Shown here: positions 22,567 to 29,096 of the stretch, piece by piece
How the letters are laid out: the number at the start of each line of letters is the position of its first letter
Position numbering within the stretch: position 1 is the first letter of the stretch
Origin: an uncultured Roseiflexaceae bacterium
GTDB lineage: Bacteria > Chloroflexota > Chloroflexia > Chloroflexales > Roseiflexaceae
Direction: 5' to 3'
NCBI GenBank assembly: GCA_937974195.1
Contig: CALJIC010000271.1
Coordinates: 1 to 29,096 of the forward strand
DNA: 29,096 nucleotides
The notes under the pieces: model-generated
Told to the model about the DNA's origin: nothing
Databases searched by the model: none
What the model saw: only the letters and a program-made list of their open reading frames with translations
Position numbers and translations under genes: made by a program

Positions 22567-24867
22567 TCACTCCGCCTCCGTCCCCCGGAAGCGGGCCACC
22601 ACGAGCGCCATGTCGTCGTGCATCTCGGCCTCGCCGGCGAAGGCCGCCACGTCGGCGAGAATGTGCGCGAGCATCGCCTGCGCGCTGTCGTCCGGCCCGC
22701 TGGCCACGGCGCTGACGAAGCGCTCGAAGCCGTACAGCTCGCCGCGCTCGTTCATCGCCTCGACGATCCCGTCGCTGCTGAGGACGATCATGTCGCCGGG
22801 CTCCAGGCGCACCTCCAGCTCCTCGTAGGGGCGACTGGCGGTGAGCGGGGTGCCCAGCGGCAGCCCGCCGATGTCGAGCATGCGCACCTCCTGCCTGGAG
22901 CGCAGCAGCGGCGCGACCGCCCCGGCGTTGGCGATCCGCGCCAGCGGCCCCTCGAGGTAGACCAGGCAGACGGCGGCGTTCTGCCCGCGCCCCACAGATG
23001 GGCGGAGCATCTGGTGGATCTGGTCGAGCGCGGCGGCCGGCGGGAGGCCGGCGGGCATCGCCCCGGCGATGGCCACCGCGCAGGCCGCCATGAGCAGCGC
23101 GGCGGGCATGCCCTTCCCCGCGACGTCCCCGAGCGCGAGCGCCAGCGTCCCGCCGGCGCGCTGGTAGTAGCCGAACAGGTCGCCGCCCACCTGGCGCGCC
23201 GTGCGCGTCGCCCCGGCGATATCGTACTCGTCCGACTGAGGCGCGCGCGTCGGGAGCAGGCTCTGCTGCACCGAGCGCGCCGCATCCAGCTCGCGCAGCG
23301 TCTCGTGCAGCGTGGTCACCGAGCGGTAGGTGTTGATCGAGCGCAGCAGCAGGTCGTCCAGCTCCAGGTGCGCGCGCCCCTCGCGCTCGACGACGCCCAC
23401 CAGCGTGCGCTGCTGCCCCCCGGCGTCGATCGGCATCAGCAGCATCACGTCGCCCGGCTGCATCCACTCCGTCGGCGGGAAGGCCTGCGCCGCGCCGTGC
23501 CACTGGCCCACGCCCGCGACCCGGTCCACCCGCTGCGCCACGATCGTCTCGGACGGGGCCGCGCGCTGGGCGGCGAGCGCCCCGCTCGGGCCGCTGTTGA
23601 CCATGTAGCGCAGCACTGCCTCGAGCGACTGGTCGTAGCTGTACTCGCGCAGCAGGTCGATGACGTAGGTGATGGAGTTGAGCCGGCTGGTGCGGTCGAG
23701 CCGCTCGACGGCGCGGCGCTCCTCCAGCAGGCTCGCCAGCCGGTCCTTCGCGGCGCTGGCGCGCGCCGCCACCTGATCCGCGCGCTCCCCGGCGGCGATG
23801 CGCTGCGCCGCCCACACATCCAGGTAGCCGCGCAGCTCCGGCGCCTGCCAGCCATGGAGCTCGGCGTGCTCCAGCGCCGCGTCGACGGCCTGCTCCCAGC
23901 CGTGCGGCGCGCACAGGGCCCGGTCGAGCGGCTCGGTCCAGGCGATGACCTGGTCGCGGTCGACGAGCGGCCCCTGGCCGGCCCCCAGGCGCTCGGCGAG
24001 CTCCTCGGCCCAGTCGCGCGCCCCCGCGCCCGCGGGCGAGCAGCCGCATGAGCAGCGCACGACCAGCCGGGTCGGCGTGAGGATTCGGCCGGGGAGCGGC
24101 GCGCCGGACGCCAGCGCCATCAGCGCATCCCAGCCGAGCTGGAACGCCGACTGGCGCACGGTCGTCAGCGGCGGGTCGAGCATCTCCGAGCCGATCGAGT
24201 CGTCGAAGCCGACGATCGCGACATCGTCGGGGACGCGGCGGCCGGCGCGCGCCAGCACGTTCATCGCCCCGCGCGCCTCCAAATCGTTGGCGGCGAAGAT
24301 CGCGTCGAACGCCACGCCGCTCTGCAGCAGCCGCGCGACAGCGTCCTCGGCCTCCTGCACGCGGAAGTGGCCGTAGGCGACGAGCTGCGGGTCGAAGGGC
24401 ATATCGGCCTCGACGAGCGCATCCCGGTAGCCCTGCAGGCGCTGGTGGGCCTCGTCGGCGTCCGGCAGCCCGGCGAGGTGAACGATGCGGCGCCGGCCGT
24501 GGGCGATCAGGTGCGCGGTCGCGTCGCGGGCGCCGGCGCGGTTGTTCGGGCCGATCGACGGCAGGCCGGGGCGGGTGCCGGCGTAGGTCAGGAGCCGAGG
24601 GCTCACCGCCCGGCACTGCGCGATCACCTCGTCGGCTATGTTCGAGGGCAGCAGGTAGGCGTCCACCCGCTGCGGGAGCAGCGGGAGCTCGGCCGGCGTG
24701 AAGTCGCGCCGGTTCATGTGGATGTTGAGCGGGCTGTAGAGGATCAGGCGCGCGCCGCACGCGCGTGCGGCGGCCACGGCGCCCATAACCAGCGGCCCGG
24801 TGTAGTGGTTCGTCAGGTGCTCGCTGAGCACCAGGCAGATCGTCGATGATGAGTCGCTGTCGGCCAT
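22567..24867 (-). CDS. LacI-type ligand-binding domain fused to SpoIIE/PP2C phosphatase
   Basis: A 766-aa signalling protein. Residues about 9-270 form a LacI/ribose-binding-type periplasmic-binding fold (PLVMGAVAAARACGARLILY, then FAANDLEARGAMNVL and DVAIVGFDDS), but the helix-turn-helix that LacI repressors carry in front is missing. The fold ends in RCSCGC (271-276), a Cys motif seen in LacI-type sensor fusions of other bacteria. A helical and linker region (about 285-540) follows. The C-terminal SpoIIE-type PP2C domain (about 545-762) has metal-site acidic residues Asp563 (VGGDLFGYY), Asp581 (GDVAGKG), Asp699 (SSDG) and Asp751/752 (HDDMAL). No signal peptide or membrane helix is present, so it should sense an intracellular ligand and dephosphorylate Ser/Thr phosphoproteins, such as an anti-sigma antagonist. 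GAGG lies 6 nt before the ATG. Confidence 0.92.
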   Translation of the reverse strand: MADSDSSSTICLVLSEHLTNHYTGPLVMGAVAAARACGARLILYSPLNIHMNRRDFTPAELPLLPQRVDAYLLPSNIADEVIAQCRAVSPRLLTYAGTRPGLPSIGPNNRAGARDATAHLIAHGRRRIVHLAGLPDADEAHQRLQGYRDALVEADMPFDPQLVAYGHFRVQEAEDAVARLLQSGVAFDAIFAANDLEARGAMNVLARAGRRVPDDVAIVGFDDSIGSEMLDPPLTTVRQSAFQLGWDALMALASGAPLPGRILTPTRLVVRCSCGCSPAGAGARDWAEELAERLGAGQGPLVDRDQVIAWTEPLDRALCAPHGWEQAVDAALEHAELHGWQAPELRGYLDVWAAQRIAAGERADQVAARASAAKDRLASLLEERRAVERLDRTSRLNSITYVIDLLREYSYDQSLEAVLRYMVNSGPSGALAAQRAAPSETIVAQRVDRVAGVGQWHGAAQAFPPTEWMQPGDVMLLMPIDAGGQQRTLVGVVEREGRAHLELDDLLLRSINTYRSVTTLHETLRELDAARSVQQSLLPTRAPQSDEYDIAGATRTARQVGGDLFGYYQRAGGTLALALGDVAGKGMPAALLMAACAVAIAGAMPAGLPPAAALDQIHQMLRPSVGRGQNAAVCLVYLEGPLARIANAGAVAPLLRSRQEVRMLDIGGLPLGTPLTASRPYEELEVRLEPGDMIVLSSDGIVEAMNERGELYGFERFVSAVASGPDDSAQAMLAHILADVAAFAGEAEMHDDMALVVARFRGTEAE

Positions 24868-24923
24868 CGGGCGCCTCGTCCACCGTGCGTCGGCGCGAAG
24901 GGATCGCGCGTGGCGAGTACGTG

Positions 24924-24929
24924 ATTATA
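24924..24929 (-). promoter_or_regulatory. -10 box for the LacI-sensor phosphatase
   Basis: TATAAT on the minus strand lies 56 nt before the ATG. No good -35 box is seen; the position overlaps the divergent promoter region of oligopeptidase B. Confidence 0.5.
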
Positions 24930-24937
24930 CACCACGC

Positions 24938-24967
24938 TTGACGCCCGGCGCACGGCGGCGGTAAGAT
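24938..24967 (+). promoter_or_regulatory. Promoter for oligopeptidase B
   Basis: TTGACG (24938-24943) and TAAGAT (24962-24967) are separated by 18 nt, 35 nt before the ATG. GGAG lies about 9 nt before the start. Confidence 0.55.
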
Positions 24968-25002
24968 GGCCGCCCACCCGACATAGTACGGAGCAGACGA
25001 GT

Positions 25003-27063
25003 ATGGTGACACCGCCCGAGGCCGCGCGGCGGCCTCACCCGGTCACGGCGCACGGCCACACGCGCATCGATGACTACTTCTGGCTGCGCGAGCGCGAGAA
25101 CCCCGAGGTGCTCGACTACCTCGCGGCCGAGAACCGCTACGCCGAGGAGCGCACCGCCCACACCGCCGGGCTGCGCGAGCGGCTGTTCGCCGAGCTCGCC
25201 TCCCGCGTCCCCGAGGCCGACGAGTCCGCGCCGGTGCGGATCGGCGCGCACCTCTACTACGCGCGCACCGAGGCCGGCAAGCAGTACCGCATCCACTGCC
25301 GCAGGCGAGACGGGGATGCGGCCGAGGAGGTGCTGCTGGACGAGAACGCGCTGGCGGAGGGGCAGCCGTTCTTCAGCCTGGGCGCGCTGCGCATCAGCCC
25401 GGACGAGCGCCGGCTGGCCTACGCGGTGAGCACGACCGGCGGCGAGGTCTACGACCTGTTCGTGAAGGACCTCGAGTCGGGCGAGGTGGTGGACGGGCCG
25501 ATCCGCGGCGTCGGCGACGACATCGAGTGGGGCGGCGACAGCCGGACGCTGTTCTACATCACACACACCAGCTCGTGGCGCGCCTACCGGGCGCACCGCC
25601 ACACCCTCGGCCAGGAGCAGAGCAGCGACGCGCTGGTGTACGAGGAGGCCGACCCCGGCCTGTACCTGAGCATCGCGCGCAGCCGAAGCGGCGCCTACCT
25701 CGTGCTGCAGAGCAGCAGCGCGCAGACCGCCGCCGCCCGCCTGCTCCCGCTCGACCGTCCGGAGGAGCCGCCGCGGCTGGTCACGCCGGCGCGCGTCGGG
25801 GTGAACTACTACGTGCAGCACCGCGGCGACCAGATCTTCATCCTCACCAACGAGGACGCGACCGGCTACCGGGTGATGGCCGCGCCCGTCGCGGACCCGG
25901 CCCGCGAGCGCTGGACCGAGGTCGTGCCGGAGCGGCCGGGGGTGAGCATCGACGCGTTCGAGGTCTTCGCCGGCCACATGGCGCTCTACGAGCGCAGCGG
26001 CGGCCTCGAGCGCCTGCGAGTGATCGACCTGGCGAGCGGCGCGGAGCACACGGTCGAGTTCCCGGAGCCGGTGTACAGCCTGGCGCGCTGGAGCAATCTC
26101 TCCGAGTGGCCGCTCAACCCGACGTTCGCCACGACGAAGCTGCGCCTCGTGTACTCGTCGCCCGTCACGCCGCCGCAGACGGTGGAGTACGACATGGCAG
26201 CGCGCGCGCTCAGCGTCGTCAAGCGCGAGGAGGTGCCCGGGTACGACCCGACGCGCTACGTCAGCGAGCGGCTGTGGGCGACGGCGCCGGACGGCGTGCG
26301 CGTGCCGATCGTGCTGGTGCGGCCGGCCGACGCGGCGCCCGGCACGCCGCGGCCCTGCCTGCTCGTCGGCTACGGGGCCTACGGCGCGCCGTACGAGCCC
26401 GCCTTCAACCGCGAGTGGCTCCCGCTGCTCGAGCGCGGCTTCGTCTGCGCGATCGCCCAGATCCGCGGCGGCGGCGACTTCGGCGAGGAGTGGTACCGGC
26501 AGGGGCGCGTCCTCACCAAGCGCAACACCTTCACCGACTTCATCGCCTGCGCGGAGCACCTGATCGCGCAGGGCTACACCGCGCCCGAGCTGCTGGCGAT
26601 CCGCGGCCGGAGCGCCGGCGGGCTGCTGATCGGCGCGGTCGTGACCATGCGCCCCGAGCTGTTCCGCGCCGCGATCGCCGGGGTGCCGGCCGTGGACCTG
26701 GTGAACACCATGCTCGACCCGACGATCCCGCTGATCGAGCCGGAGTACGAGGAGTGGGGCGACCCGCGCATCCGCGAGCACTACGAGTACATGCTCTCCT
26801 ACTCGCCGTACGACAACGTGCAGGCGCGCGCATACCCGGCGATCCTGGCGACCGCCGGGCTGCACGACCCGCGCGTGATGTACTGGGAGCCGGCCAAGTG
26901 GGTCGCGAAGCTGCGCGCCCTCAAGACCGACGACAACATGCTGCTGCTCAGGACCGAGATGTCCGGCGGGCACTTCGGGCCATCCGGGCGCTACGAGCAC
27001 CTGCGCGAGACGGCGTTCGAGTGGGCCTTCCTGCTCGACGCGCTCGGGCTCGCGGGCCAGTAG
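25003..27063 (+). CDS. ptrB: Oligopeptidase B (S9A serine peptidase)
   Basis: A 686-aa prolyl-oligopeptidase-family enzyme, probably oligopeptidase B, which cleaves short peptides after Arg or Lys in the cytoplasm. The N-terminus has the family start HGHTRIDDYFWLRERENPEVLDYL, then a seven-bladed propeller (about 75-400) that limits substrate size. The alpha/beta-hydrolase domain has GYGAYG, IRGGGDFGEEWY and the nucleophile Ser537 in RGRSAGGLL. Asp622 (GLHDPRVMYWEPAKW) and His657 (SGGHFGPSG) complete the triad. The acidic IEPEYEEWGDP segment agrees with a preference for basic residues, as in known oligopeptidase B. There is no signal peptide. The gene stands alone, with its stop inside the terminator shared with the convergent cytochrome gene. 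Confidence 0.95.
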   Translation: MVTPPEAARRPHPVTAHGHTRIDDYFWLRERENPEVLDYLAAENRYAEERTAHTAGLRERLFAELASRVPEADESAPVRIGAHLYYARTEAGKQYRIHCRRRDGDAAEEVLLDENALAEGQPFFSLGALRISPDERRLAYAVSTTGGEVYDLFVKDLESGEVVDGPIRGVGDDIEWGGDSRTLFYITHTSSWRAYRAHRHTLGQEQSSDALVYEEADPGLYLSIARSRSGAYLVLQSSSAQTAAARLLPLDRPEEPPRLVTPARVGVNYYVQHRGDQIFILTNEDATGYRVMAAPVADPARERWTEVVPERPGVSIDAFEVFAGHMALYERSGGLERLRVIDLASGAEHTVEFPEPVYSLARWSNLSEWPLNPTFATTKLRLVYSSPVTPPQTVEYDMAARALSVVKREEVPGYDPTRYVSERLWATAPDGVRVPIVLVRPADAAPGTPRPCLLVGYGAYGAPYEPAFNREWLPLLERGFVCAIAQIRGGGDFGEEWYRQGRVLTKRNTFTDFIACAEHLIAQGYTAPELLAIRGRSAGGLLIGAVVTMRPELFRAAIAGVPAVDLVNTMLDPTIPLIEPEYEEWGDPRIREHYEYMLSYSPYDNVQARAYPAILATAGLHDPRVMYWEPAKWVAKLRALKTDDNMLLLRTEMSGGHFGPSGRYEHLRETAFEWAFLLDALGLAGQ

Positions 27064-27085
27064 GGGCGTATCAGGACGCCCCTAC
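27060..27085. terminator. Bidirectional hairpin containing both stop codons
   Basis: A perfect 10-bp stem GTAGGGGCGT / ACGCCCCTAC (27060-27069 and 27076-27085) with a 6-nt loop. The left arm holds the TAG of oligopeptidase B (27061-27063) and the right arm holds the complementary TAG of the cytochrome gene (27082-27084). Confidence 0.85.
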
Positions 27086-28017
27086 CGCCTGGCCTGCAGG
27101 TACGCGTACATCGCGCGGAAGTCGTCGTCGGAGTACAGCTCGAAGTCGCGCCAGGGCATATCTGGGCCGAACGGCACGCCGTCCGGGCGGACGCCGGTGC
27201 GCATGGCGTCGACGAACTCTTGCTCGCTCCAGCGGTCCGGGATGACCGCGATGTTCGGGCCAACGGGCGCGAAGGCCTCGGTGCCGCCGGTGAGATTGTG
27301 GCCGTGGCAATCATAGCAGCCCGATATGGAGATCAGGTAGCTGCCGTACTCAGCGGTTGGGCCGGGCGGCGGGGCCACCACCGGCTCGGTGACCGGGGGC
27401 TGGGCGGTCTGGAGCGGGAACAGGCTGACCAGGATCGCCCCAACCACGCTGATGCTCGTCGGCGGCGTGTCCGGCTCGACCGGCTCGCTGCTGCGCAGGT
27501 AGGCCACGACCGCCTGGAGGTCCTCGTCGCTCAGGTTGCGGAAGATGCCCGCGGGCATGATGATCAGCGAGCGGCCGCTGCGGTGGACCCCCTCGCGCAC
27601 CGCGCGGATGATCTCGCCGTCGCTCCACTCCGCCAGATGGACGGGGGTGAGGTTTGGCGCGTACAGCTGGCCGATGGGCGGACCGCCCTCGGCGAAGTTG
27701 CTGCCGGTGAGCGGGAGATCGCCGGTGGCCGAGTGGCAGCCGGCGCAGGTGCGCGCGATCGTGCGGCCGCGGGCGATCCGCTCCTCGGTGCTGGCCACGG
27801 TGATATCGGGCACCGGGTTCGGGTGGGTCTGGTTGATTTTGGCGAATCCGACCAGCGCCAGCGTGGTGGCCAGGCCGAAGACCAGCGTCGGCACACTCGC
27901 CAGGAACGCGCCGCCCCACTTCAGCGCCGGGTTGCGGGCCCGCCATGCGCGGACAACCAGAAAACCGAACAGCAGGGTGAGAATGACGAGGACCAGGACG
28001 CCCACCACATCGAACAT
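27082..28017 (-). CDS. Membrane-anchored dihaem cytochrome c
   Basis: A 311-aa c-type cytochrome. Two transmembrane helices lie at about 2-23 and 37-59, then two cytochrome c domains face outward. Haem site 1 is CAGCH (91-95), with Met154 in IIMPAG as a likely axial ligand. Haem site 2 is CYDCH (234-238), with Met287 in PDMPW as a likely ligand. A hydrophobic and Pro-rich stretch (about 185-222) joins the two domains. ATG 28017 puts the first helix at the N-terminus and has AGGGA about 8 nt upstream; an in-frame upstream ATG at 28086 adds only charged residues. No oxidase or dehydrogenase gene is adjacent, so its electron donor and acceptor are unknown; similar proteins serve as subunits of alcohol or sugar dehydrogenases or as electron shuttles. 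Confidence 0.92.
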   Translation of the reverse strand: MFDVVGVLVLVILTLLFGFLVVRAWRARNPALKWGGAFLASVPTLVFGLATTLALVGFAKINQTHPNPVPDITVASTEERIARGRTIARTCAGCHSATGDLPLTGSNFAEGGPPIGQLYAPNLTPVHLAEWSDGEIIRAVREGVHRSGRSLIIMPAGIFRNLSDEDLQAVVAYLRSSEPVEPDTPPTSISVVGAILVSLFPLQTAQPPVTEPVVAPPPGPTAEYGSYLISISGCYDCHGHNLTGGTEAFAPVGPNIAVIPDRWSEQEFVDAMRTGVRPDGVPFGPDMPWRDFELYSDDDFRAMYAYLQARR

Positions 28018-28197
28018 GGGCAGTTTCCCTTTCTTCTCAAAGCGCGGGGGTACGGCAGCTGAGGACGCCGGCATCGCCGGCATCACAATAAAGGGAAGGA
28101 TAGCCGCGACTTCGGGACGACGCCTCGGTCGCTAGTCGGAAGCGATCTCAACTCAGGTCGTAGAAGCGAGCGCTCCCGGCGGGGCGACCCGATCGGC

Positions 28198-28203
28198 TAT
28201 AAT
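28198..28203 (+). promoter_or_regulatory. -10 box, leaderless, for the vWA gene
   Basis: TATAAT ends 7 nt before the ATG at 28211, and the 7 nt (GGGCCGC) contain no usable ribosome site. There is no TGn extension and no clear -35. Confidence 0.6.
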
Positions 28204-28210
28204 GGGCCGC

Positions 28211-29096
28211 ATGGGGATGCTGACGCTGAACATCCGGCCGGAGAGGCCGGCGCTCGATGTGCTCGCCGAGCCACAGGTGTGCTACCTGCTGGTGACGGCG
28301 CGGGCAACCGGCGGCGCAGGGCCGTCGCCGGTCAGCTGGGCGCTCGTCGCCGACGCCAGCCGCTCGATGCGCATCCCGATCGTCGACGAGCAGGTGTTCC
28401 GCGAGCTGGTGCAGGCCGGCGGGGCGCAGGAGACGCTGGTGGACGGCGTCCCAGTCTGGCAGCTGGCTGGCGAGGTGCCGGCCAGCGTGCGCGCCGCAGC
28501 CCCGTCGGCGCTCAGCTACGTGGCGCGTGCGCTGCATACAGTGGTCGAGCAGCTCGACGCGAACGACCGCTTCGCGCTCGTGGCCTGCGCCGAGGAGGCC
28601 GCCCTGCTCACGCCGGTGGCCTCGGGCGCCGACCGGGCCCAGCTGGTGCGCGGGATCGAGCTCCTGCCGGAGACGAACCTCGGCGAGCGGACCGACCTGG
28701 CGCGCGGCCTGGCGCTCGCGCTTGGCGAGCTGCGGGCCACGCGCGACGCGCGGCGCGCCGAGCGGATCGTGCTGCTCACCGACGGCTTCTCGGAGCGGGC
28801 GGACGCCTGCCTGGCGCTCGCCGAGACCGCCGCCGCCGAGCGCGTGACGATCAGCACCGTGGGGCTGGGCGGCGAGTTCCAGGAGACGCTGCTCACGGCG
28901 CTGGCGGACCGCAGCGGCGGCCGGGCGATCTTTCTGCGCAGCCCCGACGAGATCCCGCGCGCGGTCGCGGCGGAGCTGGCGGCGGCGCGGGCCGTCGCCG
29001 TCCGCGGCGTGACGCTGCGGGTCAAACCGGCGCCGGGGGTGCAGCTGCGGCGGGTGACGCGGATCCGGCCGGCGCTGGCGGTGCTCCACGAGCCCG
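28211..29096 (+). CDS. vWA-domain protein, N-terminal part (3' end outside window)
   Basis: The first 295 codons of a von Willebrand factor A-domain protein; the frame is open at the window end. It starts MGMLTLNIRPERPALDVLAE, a short beta-sheet lead-in, and enters the vWA fold at VSWALVADASRSM. The MIDAS metal site is complete: DASRS (Asp48, Ser50, Ser52), Thr161 in GERTDLARGL and Asp191 in LLTDGFSE. Between DxSxS and the first helix lies an insertion of about 45 residues (IPIVDEQVFRELVQAGGAQE and onwards). There is no signal peptide, so it is probably cytoplasmic. Such proteins often sit with FHA or Ser/Thr kinase genes, which may lie beyond the window. ATG 28217 two codons later is an alternative start; the -10 spacing favours 28211. 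Confidence 0.88.
   Translation, partial: MGMLTLNIRPERPALDVLAEPQVCYLLVTARATGGAGPSPVSWALVADASRSMRIPIVDEQVFRELVQAGGAQETLVDGVPVWQLAGEVPASVRAAAPSALSYVARALHTVVEQLDANDRFALVACAEEAALLTPVASGADRAQLVRGIELLPETNLGERTDLARGLALALGELRATRDARRAERIVLLTDGFSERADACLALAETAAAERVTISTVGLGGEFQETLLTALADRSGGRAIFLRSPDEIPRAVAAELAAARAVAVRGVTLRVKPAPGVQLRRVTRIRPALAVLHEP

Noticed and set aside
22478..25012. 844-codon minus-strand frame overlapping the LacI-sensor phosphatase
   Set aside because: It reads the same strand as the phosphatase gene in another frame and shows only low-complexity Arg/Ala/Gly text; the phosphatase frame has both complete domains.
24925..27000. 691-codon minus-strand frame opposite oligopeptidase B
   Set aside because: It is an antisense shadow; the plus-strand frame has the full catalytic triad.

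Overview
The window is a GC-rich bacterial chromosome segment (about 70% G+C by eye) with compact, mixed-strand genes. No rRNA, tRNA, CRISPR array, integrase or transposase is visible. The gene set (PAS/GAF and DegS/DegU-type sensors, FucU/RbsD, a DA1-like LIM metallopeptidase, a LacI-type sensor fused to a SpoIIE phosphatase, a ScyD/CHRD secreted protein, Pro/Thr-rich lipoproteins) resembles filamentous Chloroflexota of the Roseiflexus/Kouleothrix/Herpetosiphon kind. That assignment is inferred from family resemblance; no marker gene proves it.

Layout. 1-2.8 kb (minus): two ABC-exporter half-transporters, probably a heterodimer. The upstream subunit has Asp in place of the catalytic Glu, and the pair is separated by an unusual 8-bp-phased inverted repeat. 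3.1-11.0 kb (plus): three sensor kinases and two response regulators, namely an orphan PAS-PAS-PAS-GAF kinase, a membrane kinase followed by an OmpR-type regulator, and a DegS/DegU-like pair ending at a terminator. 11.4-14.4 kb: a methyltransferase remnant truncated after its N-terminal domain, meeting a minus-strand oligopeptide-binding lipoprotein, then a small membrane-anchored hypothetical protein. 14.4-15.0 kb: a non-coding stretch full of hairpins and a 45-bp-periodic repeat between two divergent genes. 15.0-17.7 kb (plus): a four-helix membrane protein, a YegS/DAGK-type lipid kinase and a TolB-like beta-propeller lipoprotein, the last two in one operon. 17.8-19.5 kb (minus): a secreted ScyD/NHL-type propeller with a C-terminal CHRD domain. 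19.9-21.2 kb: a GT4 glycosyltransferase. 21.3-24.9 kb: a sugar mutarotase (FucU/RbsD), a DA1-like LIM metallopeptidase and a LacI-sensor/SpoIIE-phosphatase fusion. 25.0-27.1 kb: oligopeptidase B. 27.1-28.0 kb (minus): a membrane-anchored dihaem cytochrome c. 28.2 kb to the end: a vWA-domain protein cut by the window edge.

How it fits together. Much of the window is sensing and signal output: three kinases, two regulators and a PP2C-type phosphatase. The most distinctive unit is the 21.3-24.9 kb trio, where a sugar-anomer enzyme sits near a phosphatase whose input domain is a sugar-binding LacI fold without its DNA-binding head. Upstream signals are consistent. Most promoters found are extended -10 elements (TGn-TATAMT), and three genes have the -10 box only 7-8 nt from the ATG, which predicts leaderless mRNAs. 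Several convergent gene pairs share compact bidirectional hairpins, one of which has both stop codons in its stem.
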